The notes under the pieces: model-generated
What the model was told of the DNA's origin: nothing
The model's database searches: none
The model's input: only the letters and a program-made list of their open reading frames with translations
Part shown: piece after piece, positions 11,723-22,379 of the stretch
Numbering within the stretch: position 1 is the stretch's first letter
How the letters are laid out: each line of letters opens with the position of its first letter
Made by a program: the position numbers and the translations under genes
NCBI GenBank assembly: GCA_032433765.1
Contig: JAVIAB010000139.1
Location: forward strand, 39,365,397 to 39,429,396
DNA length: 64,000 nucleotides
DNA from: Megaustenia siamemsis
Lineage: Eukaryota > Mollusca > Gastropoda > Stylommatophora > Ariophantidae
Reading direction: 5' to 3'

Positions 11723-13126
11723 CAAAATGAATACAAATCAATCATACAGAATGTGCAGATATTGATGTGATATGAGAAGAAAGTAGAGTTTTATCTATAT
11801 TTTATGTTGGAATTAATTTAGTCCGGTTTGAAGTGGATATTTTATTTCAGTTTTGATGTTTCTTGTTTACCCTTTTAAAAGCACGTTTTGTATGTGATTT
11901 TTCTTTTACAAATATTATTATACTATAGTAAATAAAACGAAAAGAGCAGCCATTCCTGAACATTTATATACATGTACATGACTACATATAACGAAAAGTA
12001 ATAATAATAATTAATTAATTCGTAGAACTCTTAAGTACAAAATAATTCTCAAAAATGAGCGCCATCCAAATGCATGTTATGGGTCAGACCTGTAAGGGTA
12101 TAAAGAGCATTTTAAAAATTGAAAAGGACAGAAACGAGATGACATTAATATAGTTTTTTTTTTTTTTTTTAATTGAAAAGATACAAAAGTGCACAACTGA
12201 CAGAGCTGTACAACAAATCTATTATTCTTGGATAGAAAATGCCCGATATGGTTGACATTTAGAGGGGAAGTGAATAAGTGGGAGAGAGGGGAGGTAAAAG
12301 AATAGATTTTTGGCGCATGTTGTAAGGGTATTATTAAAGTATTCTTATTTCAGCATAGCACAGTGAAAATTTATATTTGATTCAACAAACTATATGATAT
12401 GTGTATTGGGATTTTTTTTATTTTATTTTTTTTTAGTAGACACTTCGTATCGACAGTAAAGAAAGGACTCATTTACACTTTTGTAAAAAAAAAAAATACA
12501 TATTTTCTATTTTTTCAGTTAACCTAGGAGCAACAGTTTTTCCTGTTTGTTTGTTTTTTTTTACTAGAATACTCTTCATTCGTGGAGGCTACATAAATAA
12601 TATAACACAGGGGAACACCCAAGAAAACCTGTGTGCAAGCATCACTAGACGGCTTCACTACATGGCTGGGGGTCAAAGTATCAAACCCTAAGGTTTGCGA
12701 ACGAATAAATAACTAAACGAACAGAAGAAATACATTATCTGCTCTTGCAAGATTGTCCTCTCATAGAGCAGTGCAGAACAAATCATAACGCATTAAATTA
12801 AATTGAAAAAAATGTAAATCTTACAAGGGCATAACACACAACAAGGGCAAAAAATATGTAAGATGGAGCAATGTTATGATTTTGCAAAAGTTACAAATCA
12901 TTCTAATTATATTCTAATGAGGATTTAGGGATTTCATTTCCACCAGCAACTTCACTTGAATGTGCATCTAGTTGTGTACAATTTACATTATCCTCAATAT
13001 ATGGTAAATTGTGAGCATTGACTGCCTGTGTTTTAAATTGTAAGTAAAGAAAGCTTCCGTGAGTGTCATTTGAACGGTAACTGGACAGTTTATGACAGGA
13101 TTACTAATGTAGAAATTTGGGAAATC
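11723..13126. other. unassigned AT-rich spacer
   Basis: No gene recognised. Contains long T runs near 12152 and 12410, an A run near 12485, and short open frames without domains. Confidence 0.5.
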
Positions 13127-13330
13127 TGTTCTATTCTATTCTATTCATTGAATCAGTTTCATGGCAGTCGTGACAATCCCATACCCGCTCCACAGCCAGT
13201 CCCAACATTTCTCGAGGCGTGTTCAGACTGATTGTTTCTGTAAGGTGTTGACTGTAGAAACATCTGCTTTTCCCACTTAACATTCCGCGGCGTCGACCGT
13301 ACCCCTTTTTCAACTGTGTAGACTTCTCAG
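13127..13330 (-). mobile_element. probable LINE 3'-terminal fragment with AATAG tail
   Basis: On the minus strand the segment ends in AATAGAATAGAATAG at 13129-13147. That tail type also ends the non-coding element at 29410-29702. The upstream 190 bp have one open frame (starting MKKGYGRRRG) with no domain. Assignment to a LINE 3' end rests on the tail and on the neighbouring LINE debris only. Confidence 0.4.
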
Positions 13331-13364
13331 TCTCTCGTCATCAACTTGTGCCAAACTGGTTGGC

Positions 13365-13985
13365 GTATGCGATTATGTCCTTCCACTATCTTATATCCAC
13401 AGTGCATCGCATCAAATCTGTTGTTGACTTATTTTCATGACACGACACTAAGCTATCTAGTATTTTCTCTCTTTGTCGTCCGCGATCTCTTTTTCCCTGT
13501 ATTTTGCGAGTTGTAATCAAGGAAAAATACAAGGTAAAAGAGGCAGAGGCAGACCAAGACTAGCATGGATGAGTAACATCAAAAGATGAACAAGTCAATC
13601 TATGACAGCCTGCACCATCAAAGCAAGAAACAGAGTAGAATGGTGATCCACGGTAGCCAACCTTCGTTGCGGAGAAAGCACTCGATGATGATGATGATGA
13701 ATCAAGTATTCCAACTTCCCTCATCTCATTATGTGTCCGGAAAATGTTGATTGTTTCTTCCTTATGTTTCTTAGGAGCTCCCTTTTTGTGTTGGCCTCTT
13801 GGAGAATGTCCTCGTTGATCTGTTTAGCTGTCTAGGGAACTTTCAACATTCTTCTGAGAAATCAGTTTGCGTACTGTCCATGATTCGCGTCCATAAGACA
13901 TAATTGACTCTATATAGCACGGATGAACTCTCTTTCTCATCTCTATTGACATATTTTTATTTTCAAACTCTCAATATATACATAA
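13365..13985 (-). mobile_element. LINE-D fragment interrupted by LINE-B
   Basis: Two minus-strand blocks, about 13365-13521 and 13700-13985, match consecutive parts of the LINE-D copies at 51433-53394. Shared words include TATTTTCTCTCTTTGTCGTC, GGAGCTCCCTTTTTGTGTTG and CATTCTTCTGAGAAATC. Translation corresponds to the region downstream of the reverse transcriptase. The two blocks are separated only by the LINE-B insertion. Confidence 0.85.
13522..13699 (+). mobile_element. LINE-B 3' fragment nested in LINE-D
   Basis: A 178-bp plus-strand 3' end with a GATGATGATGATGA tail. It is flanked by the 7-bp direct repeat AATCAAG (13515-13521 and 13700-13706), and the right copy resumes the LINE-D sequence without loss. 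This is a very short 5'-truncated retrotransposition product. Confidence 0.88.
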
Positions 13986-14853
13986 TTGTCCCACCCGTTC
14001 TCTTCCTCTACTGTTAATGAATTAAGAACAATCATAGAAACGTCCACCTTGTCCACAGTAAGGCCACATCCCGCGCTTACTGTAGAGTCATCAAACAACT
14101 GCATCTACTTCTACCGCGGAGACAGCCTGTCAATCTTCTGTAGCATACTTTGTGAGTCAGTTACCACGACTACGTGATCCACGTTCAGTGTAACCAACGA
14201 TGTTAACGCCCTCGTTGCTGCTTCTCATGCTGGACACAGCAATGCTACACTTGTCAGATTCCCTAGCCACTTCTATGCCATCTTGGTATATCACAAAACT
14301 CCAATAACTGCGCTGTCCGAGGGATAGAGTACCATTCCCGTAGATGATGGGGTCCTGAGGTGACGACTCTTTTTCGATGGATTCCCTTATTACGACCTCG
14401 GTAGCTCCGTGGGCCCAGTTGGTAGTAGGCCCAGCACTTCTGTCGAACAGAATGACTACTTTGCTTAGGCACCTTTTTTTCCCGCGGATACTTCTATCCA
14501 ATCTTTGACAGTCCTTATGTCACTCAGATCACACACTATTCCTTATGGACTCTTCCGCCTCGGCCATGGAGGATTTTACACGCGCTGAGACGCCAGCTCT
14601 TGGTCACCACTTCTGAATGCAAGGGATGATATATGTTCCTTACCACGTTCAAATAAGCCCGGACTTGAGCAGATCTATGTCGTACTCCAATGCTTGGTAA
14701 GTCAGGCAAGTACCTCATTGAAAGGAAATGTGTATCTCTGGTACATGCAAGAACTGCCGTAGGCCCTAATTCTGAACCATTTCGAACTATTTCAAAGTAC
14801 GAACCAAACATCGATAATGAGGGGAAAAATTGATATGATAAAGATGAAGGCAC
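13986..14853 (-). pseudogene. LINE fragment with RNase H domain (I-clade-like)
   Basis: Minus-strand frames 14853-14536 and 14501-14157 are joined by a frame change. The first carries LPSIGVRHRSAQVRAYLNVV, a conserved linker-type segment. The second reads YGNGTLSLGQRSYWSFVIYQ then SIAVSSMR, matching the start of a retroelement ribonuclease H, where YTDGS would be expected: the catalytic D is replaced (YGNG). Past 14180 the frame gives VTDSQSMLQKI, the third RNase H motif, followed by stops. LINEs with RNase H belong to the I group. No other LINE in the window shows this domain. Degenerate. Confidence 0.75.
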
Positions 14854-15100
14854 TGGGTAAGGCGTGCATTGCGGAAGCCAAATTAGTGTATTATATGACA
14901 GTCACTTTCTTGGAATCCCCAGGAGAGAATACTAAGAGTAATGCTAAAAAGCACATGGAGAAAATGAGTGAGAGAGAGATGAAAATTGTGGGCTCATGGA
15001 ATGAGCTATAGAAAATGGCAAAAACAAAAAGACGAATTGGAAACGTTAGTTGAAGAAATGAGCTCCAAATGAAGCTGAAAAGATAAAGAAGGAACCTATT
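14850..15100 (+). pseudogene. LINE-F 3' remnant
   Basis: Resembles the last part of the LINE-F fragment at 21104-21520: a CATTGCGGAAGCCAA word, then GGAATCCCCAGGAGA, then ATGGAATGAGCTATAGAAAA. Old and frameshifted. Confidence 0.5.
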
Positions 15101-16640
15101 CTGAAGAATTTATTAATAAATTATATATAATAAAAGAAAAACTTGAATATTTTGGTTTTAAATTATAAGATAAGAGGTTACTTGTCGGATTATCATCATC
15201 TCTCACATCAAACAATTGTCCATAAGCGTTCAGATCTTCTACTTAACAAATCCCGCAGCTTTAAACGATTCAAATAAAATAACACTTTGCTGGTTAAACA
15301 ATTAAACGTTAAATGTCAAAACAAACACATTTTCATCAACGTTCGATGAATATTACAAGTCCATTCTTTACCTTCACACAGTTTTATTATTATTATTGTT
15401 ATTTTATTTTTTTTTTGCAATATGCCTGCATCAGACACTAATATCATCTATAAAAACATTTCTAAGACGTCGCTCCTATTGTATACATAAGTGTTTAATA
15501 TCAATTTGTAGAGTAATACTTGAGAGAAAATAAGAGAAAATAATTATACAGAATAAGTACAGAAAGAGGAAGTAGTTTACAAAAAAGTAAAAAAGGTAAT
15601 GGAAAGAGACCGCATATTTCAAACAAAATACTGGAAAATATTAGTCTTGTACAGAGAAAATGATAGATGTATGAAACAAAACAAAAATTAAGGACAAACA
15701 ATATACACATATTTCAAATTATTGGAGCATCCCATCAGAGATTTGTTCAGGAACGTCATTTTCAATAGATCAATAGAAACGTTTACCGGGTGAAAGGTTC
15801 AGTTATAGACCTATTCATGTTCATCTCTAGCTTTAACCAGTCTTTCTGAAGTGGTTTGATATTTGTTGAATATTTCCACAAATATTTGGAGAGAACCACA
15901 GAATTAGCAATGTAGAGTTCATTCATTTTTCAAAACTTAACATAATTTTGTGGAGATTTATCATTTGTGTAGTACAGATTTCATATATACAGGACACGAT
16001 TAAACAACAAACATTTCGACGTAAAGGGTAAGCAGGGGCTGCGACTTAAACCTGAACAGATTACGTATTAGGTAACAAACAATGACGCACTTCTTCAAGT
16101 GAGAATATGCCAGCGAGGTCACGCCAGGTGCAAATATTCATTGAACAGAAAATGAAAGGTCAATTACGTAGTCATCACGTTAACACGCAATCACGGAATG
16201 TGGAGCTAAACACTATTTGTATTTGCCGCGACTTCACTGGCTAAAAGCAATCTAGATGGGAAGGTACACAATTGCTTCATTTATTAATTCGAAAACCGTT
16301 GTGTTTTTGTCTCCTACTGACGATCCTAATAAAAACATTTGTGATTTACACTTGTCATATATCCGTACAGTTGTGTCATAAATATTCTATTACCTTTATG
16401 ATTCTAGTCTAGATCTATTTTAATTTGCACGATTAAATATGTGTATCTCTATATTTGCATTCCAACCCTGTTGTGGATTCAATGGAAGCCATTTATAGTT
16501 AAGCTGGCCTACCTGATTATTTGGTATTATCTTACACATCTAATATTTTGAACTATTTTCTAATGTCAGATAATGAAAGAGGTACAAATTTTAATTTGGT
16601 AGTAGGCCCAGCACTTCTTTGGATGTTTCGTTACTGGCTA
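15100..16640. other. unassigned AT-rich spacer
   Basis: No gene recognised. A short segment at 16599-16620 repeats a 22-nt word that also occurs inside the RNase H LINE at 14414-14435 (TGGTAGTAGGCCCAGCACTT and two more bases). It may be a tiny LINE scrap. Confidence 0.5.
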
Positions 16641-16689
16641 GCAATGTAGGATTAGTTTTACTTACATATCCGTGTGTGTGTTTTTTTTT

Positions 16690-16745
16690 TGTTCCTGCTG
16701 AAGGCCTATTGGGCCGAAACGTCGTTTAATCTGTGTCGTCTCCTT
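16690..16745 (+). mobile_element. PLE terminal-repeat-like scrap with hammerhead-like motif
   Basis: GCTGAAGGCCTATTGGGCC followed by GAAACGTCG gives a stem-II-like hairpin (GGCC/GGCC) between CTGA and GAAAC. The same arrangement recurs in the inverted pair at 22096-22290. Penelope-like elements are known to carry hammerhead ribozyme motifs in their terminal repeats. Here one core adenosine (A9 position) is missing, so activity is unlikely. Confidence 0.45.
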
Positions 16746-16997
16746 ATCACGTAAAGCTTCTAGCATACCATTTGTTTCTATTTTTTTAATTTTTCCCTAC
16801 AAATTTATTCTAAGTTTTTAAACAAATATCAGAAGGTAAAGGTCACGCACTACTTTTGCAACTTGTGAAAACATTTGAAAGCCAAACATTATTTCAACTT
16901 TAAAGAACTGTAAGATAGAAGTTCACCATCACCCGTTACTGACTTCAGTTTCACCCTTTAGCCTTTTGTCTGATTTAGTTGACTCCTAATTTGAAGA

Positions 16998-17770
16998 TGC
17001 TTTGTTCCAGTTGATCCAGCTGTTGTTGAGAGTCATATATCAACTAGTTAAACTCTTAGCCCAGCTGTTGTTAAGAGTCCCATGTCAATTAGTTCAACTC
17101 TTAGCCCATGTCCAGCTGTTGTTAAGAGTCCAATGTCAATTAGTTCAACTCTTAGCCCAGGTCCAGCTGTTGTTAAGAGTCCCATGTCAATTAGTTCAAC
17201 TTTTAACCCAGGTCCAGCTGTTGTTAAGAGTCCCATGTCAATTAGTTCAACTCTTAGCCCAGGTCCAACTGTTGTTAAAAGTGCCATGTCAATTAGTTCA
17301 ACTCTTAACCCAGGTCCAGCTGTTGTTAAGAGTCCCATGTCAATTAGTTCAACTCTTAACCCAGGTCCGGCTGTTGCTGAGAGTCCTATATCAATTAGTT
17401 CAACTCTTAACCCAGGTTTAGCTGTTATTGAAAGTCCCATATCATTTAGTTCACTTACTAGCCCAGGTCAAGTTGTTGTTGCGAGTCCTGCACCAGATAA
17501 TTTAACTCCTATTCCACCTGTTATTGAGAGTCCTGCATCCGTTTGTTCAACTCCTAGTCTATCTGTTGTTGAGAGTCCTGTATCGGTTAGTTCAATTCCT
17601 TTTCCAGCTGTTTTTGAGAGTCCTACATCAGTTATTTCAACTCCTAGTCCACCTGTTGCTAATAGTCCTATATTAGATAGTTCAACTTATTGTCGACCTG
17701 TTGAGAGTTCTACATCAGTAAGTTCAACTCCTAGTCCATCTGTTGTTGAGAGTCCTGCATTTATTCAACT
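16998..17770 (+). repeat. 51-bp minisatellite with conserved S/T/P-rich frame
   Basis: About 9 copies of a 51-bp unit encoding SISSTLNPGPAVVKSPM, then about 6 shorter 45-bp versions encoding SSTPSPSVVESP-like repeats. The plus frame is open from 17082 to 18014. Just upstream it has in-frame stops (TAA near 17049 and two TGAs before 16996), so no upstream coding exon is visible. The opposite strand is also open because the unit is a multiple of three. A mucin-like exon remnant is possible but unproven. Confidence 0.8.
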
Positions 17771-17961
17771 TTTAGCTCAGATTCATCGGATTCTTCTTAT
17801 GAAGAAGGAAGCCCTTTCACTGGCCAATCGTAGAGCAATATCTTCTAACCCACCAACTTTCAAAGCATTTGAAGATAAAAAGCAAAATTGTAAACTTAAG
17901 TACAAAAGAGTTGAAACAACTTTCAGATTAGTCGCCGAAACAGTATATAAAGATAAACATA
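17771..17961 (+). other. possible coding remnant downstream of the 51-bp repeat
   Basis: The frame of the repeats continues as FKAFEDKKQNCKLKYKRVE then FRLVAETVYKDKH with no stop before the LINE-B insertion. Another frame reads SSDSSDSSYEEGSPFTGQS before a stop, which looks like a natural continuation of the S/T/P-rich repeats after a small length change near 17758. This could be the eroded end of a host gene or chance. I recognise no domain. Confidence 0.3.
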
Positions 17962-17971
17962 TATTGTCCAT

Positions 17972-18422
17972 CATCATCATCATAATCGAGTGCCATCTCC
18001 GCAACGAAGGTTAGCTAACATGGAGCGCCATTCTGCTCTGTCTCTTGCTTTGATGGTGCAGGTTGCCATAGGCTGGTTTGTCCATCTTTTGATGTTACTC
18101 GTTTATGTTAGTCTTGGTCTACCTCTGCCTCTTTTACCTTGTATTTTCCCCTCCAAGATTACTTTTAGTAAGCTGTTGTTTCTTTTAACATGGCCCAAAA
18201 ATCGCATTTGTCTTGTTCGAATTGTGTTTAGTAGTTCTCTGTTCATTTTTTGTTGTTTTAAGACTTCATCGTTTGTTTTCTTTTCTTTCCATCCAATTCT
18301 ACCTATTCTTCTATATATGCACATTTCAAAGGCTTCAATTCTCTTTTCTGTTTTCTTATCTAGTGTCCATGTTTCTGCACCATATATGAATGTTGAGAAG
18401 ATGAACAAGGATCCTAAAAATC
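17972..18422 (-). mobile_element. LINE-B, 5'-truncated
   Basis: A 451-bp minus-strand copy flanked by the 10-bp duplication TATTGTCCAT (17962-17971 and 18423-18432). The minus frame from 18432 reads FSTFIYGAETWTLDKKTEKR, later RTRQMRFLGHVKRNNSLLKV and GKRGRGRPRLT. These are the segments after the reverse transcriptase in apurinic-endonuclease LINEs. The tail is an ATGATGATG-type run at 17971-17984. Confidence 0.9.
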
Positions 18423-18432
18423 TATTGTCCAT

Positions 18433-18855
18433 AGTAGAGGATATGGGTTTTTAAAAAAAAATGATAAATCACCTTAAGCCAAGATACATCATTCTGAAAC
18501 AGGAAACGTTTTGTTCAAAAGGTAATTCCAGAGAAATATGTAGAAAAATAGGAATATATTTTGTTTAAAACTATTTTCTCATTTGTTTTTCATTAAACAC
18601 AGATCAGCAATTTTTCTTCAATTTAAAACCTTTAATTTCAAATAGAAATCTTTACCCAGTTTGTTAAATCTTTTTTTTCTTATTATTTAAATATTATATA
18701 CATTATTCGACAGATTCGAGATTCTAGAGACTCAAGAGGCTCGAAAAACTTTTTGATTCGGATTTGGAAAATGTATGATTAGCTCCACTTGTAGTTATGG
18801 ACATCACGTGACCATCATTTTGGTGATAAAGGCAAGGATCTGCTTCTTCATTCTT
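18433..18855. other. unassigned spacer
   Basis: AT-rich sequence between LINE-B and the 44-bp satellite. Nothing recognised. Confidence 0.5.
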
Positions 18856-18859
18856 TATC

Positions 18860-20320
18860 CGCATACCAACAAAGTGGTCAGTGGCTGGTAAGCCTTGTGA
18901 CGTCACAGAACAACAAAGTGGACAGTGGCTGGTAAGCCTTGTGACATCATAGAACAACAAAGTGGTCAGTGGCTGGTAAGCCTTGTGACATCATAGAACA
19001 ACAAAGTGGTCAGTGGCTGGTAAGCCTTGTGACATCATAGAACAACAAAGTGGTCAGTGGCTGGTAAGCCTTGTGACATCATAGAACAACAAAGTAGTCA
19101 GTGGCTGGTAAGCCTTGTGACATCATAGAACAACAAAGTAGTCAGTGGCTGGTAAGCCTTGTGACATCATAGAACAACAAAGTAGTCAGTGGCTGGTAAG
19201 CCTTGTGACATCATAGAACAACAAAGTGGTCAGTGGCTGGTAAGCCTTGTGACATCATAGAACAACAAAGTAGTCAGTGGCTGGTAAGCCTTGTGACGTC
19301 ATAGACCAACAAAGTGGTCAGTGGCTGGTAAGCCTTGTGACGTCACAGAACAACAAAGTGGACAGTGGCTGGTAAGCCTTGTGACATCATAGAACAACAA
19401 AGTGGTCAGTGGCTGGTAAGCCTTGTGACGTCATAGAACAACAAAGTAGTCAGTGGCTGGTAAGCCTTGTGACGTCATAGAACAACAAAGTAGACAGTGG
19501 CTGGTAAGCCTTGTGACGTCGCAGAACAACAAAGTGGACAGTGGCTGGTAAGCCTTGTGACATCATAGAACAGCAAAGTGGACAGTGGCTAGTAAGCCTT
19601 GTGACGTCGCAGAACAACAAAGTGGACAGTGGCTAGCAAGCCTTGTGACATCACAGAACAACAAAGTGGTCAGTGGCTGGTAAGCCTTGTGACGTCGCAG
19701 AACAACAAAGTGGACAGTGGCTGGTAAGCCTTGTGACGTCGCAGAACAACAAAGTGGACAGTGGCTGGTAAGCCTTGTGACGTCACAGAACAACAAAGTG
19801 GACAGTGGCTGGTAAGCCTTGTGACGTCGCAGAACAACAAAGTGGACAGTGGCTGGTAAGCCTTGTGACGTCACAGAACAACAAAGTAGTCAGTGGCTGG
19901 TAAGCCTTGTGACATCACAGAACAACAAAGTGGACAGTGGCTAGCAAGCCTTGTGACATCACAGAACAACAAAGTGGACAGTGGCTGGTAAGTCTTGTGA
20001 CATCACAGAACAACAAAGTAGTCAGTGGCTGGTAAGCCTTGTGACGTCGCAGAACAACAAAGTAGTCAGTGGTTGGTAAGTCTTGTGACATCACAGAACA
20101 ACAAAGTGGACAGTGGCTAGCAAGCCTTGTGACATCACAGAACAACAAAGTAGTCAGTGGCTGGTAAGCCTTGTGACATCACAGAACAACAAAGTGGACA
20201 GTGGCTGGTAAGCCTTGTGACGTCACAGAACAACAAAGTGGTCAGTGGCTGGTACGCCTTGTGACGTCACAGACCAAAAACGTATTCAGTCAGTGGCTGG
20301 TACATCTTGACGTCTTGTAG
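18860..20320. repeat. 44-bp satellite with CRE-like sites, about 33 copies
   Basis: The unit is CAACAAAGTGGTCAGTGGCT, GGTAAGCCTTG, then TGACATCATAGAA. The TGAC(A/G)TCA core is TGACGTCA in about nine or ten copies, the consensus palindrome bound by CREB/ATF bZIP factors. Other copies have TGACATCA or TGACGTCG. Variants are interspersed and show higher-order patterns, for example GTGGACAGTGG with CGTCGCAG at 19500-19860. Open frames on the minus strand reflect the repeat, not a gene. Confidence 0.93.
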
Positions 20321-20329
20321 GGTTATGTT

Positions 20330-20830
20330 GCAGTTTTTCTACTTCCGGTTGTTCAAGACCACCTTCGCGAAATGCTTTATATCTGGACAACATCCTTCAT
20401 CTGTTTTCATTGTTCACCATCAGGTTGCCCTTTGCCTCTCTTTGCACATCTTTTCTTCTGAACCTGCTACAAGACAGCGCTGGAGCAGAAATATTGACAA
20501 CTGATGTTACAAGCGCGTCACAACACGTCCCAAGGAGCAGTAGACAGTAGTTCACTTCTCGAGGAAAGAAAATAAAACTGGAATAACTGAAATAAATAAT
20601 GCAACAACAGTCTCCTATTTAATACACAGTTCAGGTCTTGACAAATATCTATATCTCGTTGTCGAGGCTCTGATTCTGCTAAACTATCTAATCCATCGAT
20701 TAGCTACATGATTTTTAAACTCGATATATTGTCTAATCGACGTCGTGTCAAATCATTGACTATAAATTTAATAAATATAGATCTTACCCTCTTTCCATGA
20801 ACATATGCTCGATCAGCTCCGGAACTAAGA
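20330..20830. other. unassigned spacer
   Basis: No repeat or gene recognised between the satellite and dispersed repeat X. Confidence 0.45.
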
Positions 20831-20838
20831 GTTCAGAC

Positions 20839-21060
20839 GATTTGGTTATGGTTATAGAAGGCCCCGGTATCACTGCAAACGAATTAAAATCCATAATTGC
20901 TCAACCGTCCGTGCCAGCGTAATCCTCCGAATTAATATCTCATCTCCCAAACAAAGAAAGGTAACTGTAGTCCCCATCGTAACAGTCTCAGCACACGCCA
21001 AAAGACATAAGGCGAAACCGCGCAGAAAGTGAACACAGCCAACTGTTCCCTGTCACACGA
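20839..21060 (+). repeat. dispersed repeat X, copy 1
   Basis: Shares long stretches with 39919-40290 (plus) and 57858-58330 (minus). Shared words include GGCCCCGGTATCACTGCAAA and AATTAAAATCCATAATTGCT. In one frame the copies read EGPGITANELKSIIAQPSV, and the frame is interrupted by stops in this copy. Class unknown; the apparent reading frame suggests decayed transposon coding sequence. Confidence 0.65.
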
Positions 21061-21103
21061 ATGTTCCTTGAACTGTTTTTGTATAGTCTACCTTTACCAC
21101 ATT

Positions 21104-21520
21104 AACTTTGAACCATATACGCTGTCCAATGCTAAGTCAGTCCTATTATATGGCTGTGAAACATGGAGAACAACAAAATTGACAATCACGAAGATACAGA
21201 CTTTCATTAATGGATGCTTACGCAGAATAAAAGGATGGAAATGCAAGGACAAAATCACTAACATAGAATTATGGAAATGTACCAGTCAAATACCAGTGGA
21301 TAAAGAGATACATTGAAGACAATGGCGCTGGATAGGACACACACTACGGAAGCCAACTGAGAGTATTACACAACAGGCTCATTTTTGGAATTCCCAGGGG
21401 AAAAGACAAAGAGATGAAGATGATGGGGAAGACATGGAATGATCTTAACAGAATGGCAAAAAACAGAACGACTTAGAGAAAGTGTTTGTTGAAGACCTAT
21501 GCTCCACTGTGAGCTAAAAA
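21104..21520 (+). pseudogene. LINE-F C-terminal fragment
   Basis: The frame gives NAKSVLLYGCETWRTTKLTI, FINGCLRRIKGW and, after a stop, RWRWIGHTLRKPTESIT, then a run with stops. The LLYGCETW...CLRRI...WIGHTLRK order is diagnostic of the region downstream of the reverse transcriptase in jockey/RTE-type LINEs. No tail or target-site duplication identified. A related scrap lies at 14850-15100. Confidence 0.8.
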
Positions 21521-21904
21521 AAAGGTAGAAGATACACGCTGTCCGCGATTTCTCCAATTGTCTGCCTACTTATTCAGTTCTGTTCACGCTTCACCGATTT
21601 ATGCTAATGTTGTCTGACAAGTCTAATTCTGTATTTATATAATTTAGCTTACTCTAAACCTGTCAAATCTCTCTTCATTTGATCATTGTAAAATCTATTT
21701 CCTGCTTAATCCTCTTTTTTTTCCCCGGGCTTCTTATCCTAACCTGTTACATATAGATAGAACATTATTTTGATTCATTCATTGTTTCTTCTTCACACTC
21801 AAGTCTGCGATAGGCTGGATCTGGTTTGACGTAGTTTTACTTCCCGTAGGGTGGATGCCGTCCAGGGCTGTTGGGCCCACGCTGTCCCTGGTTTGTGTCT
21901 GGGT

Positions 21905-22030
21905 AAAGATGTAGATGCATCAAGATCCACCAAGATGCATCAAGATGCACCAACATGCACCAAGATGCACAGAGATGCACCAAGATGCACCAACATGTAC
22001 CAAGATGCATCAAGATGCACAGAGATGCAA
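21905..22030. repeat. short CAAGATGCAC-type repeat
   Basis: About 11 tandem 10-12-bp units alternating CAAGATGCAC, CAACATGCAC and AGAGATGCAC. Confidence 0.85.
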
Positions 22031-22095
22031 AGCTGCTGTAAAGCTGATGATAATAATGAGAATAAAAAAAAAAACAAGAGAAAAAGTGGTATGAT

Positions 22096-22290
22096 AACAA
22101 CTTTACGGAGGTGAGAAACAAAACAAAAGTCTAACAATGTTTCGGCCAAGTAAGCCTTCAGCTGGAACAATAAACTACAACGTGTGTGGTTTGAGTTGTT
22201 GTTTATTGTTACAGCTGAAGGCCTGCTTGGCCGAAACGTCGTTCGACTTTTTGTTTTGTTTCTCACCTCCGTAAAGTTGTTACTACAACA
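22096..22290. mobile_element. inverted pair of PLE terminal-repeat-like arms
   Basis: The left arm begins ACTTTACGGAGGTGAGAAAC and the right arm ends with its complement, GTTTCTCACCTCCGTAAAGT. Each arm contains TTCGGCC...GGCCTTCAGC or its reverse, the same hammerhead-like hairpin seen at 16690. The arms are about 75-95 bp around a short centre. An inverted arrangement of terminal repeats is known for Penelope-like elements. No coding part remains between the arms. Confidence 0.6.
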
Positions 22291-22379
22291 CTTTTTTTTC
22301 TCATATTTATTTTTTAAATTGCCATTATTTCTGTCTGGGTGTTCTCCCATAGCCTTTCCTTCTCCCGAGGTAACTTAGG

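Noticed and set aside
14414..16620. A 22-nt word shared by 14414-14435 and 16599-16620 as a regulatory element
   Set aside because: The first copy lies inside a dead LINE, and a LINE scrap is the simpler explanation.
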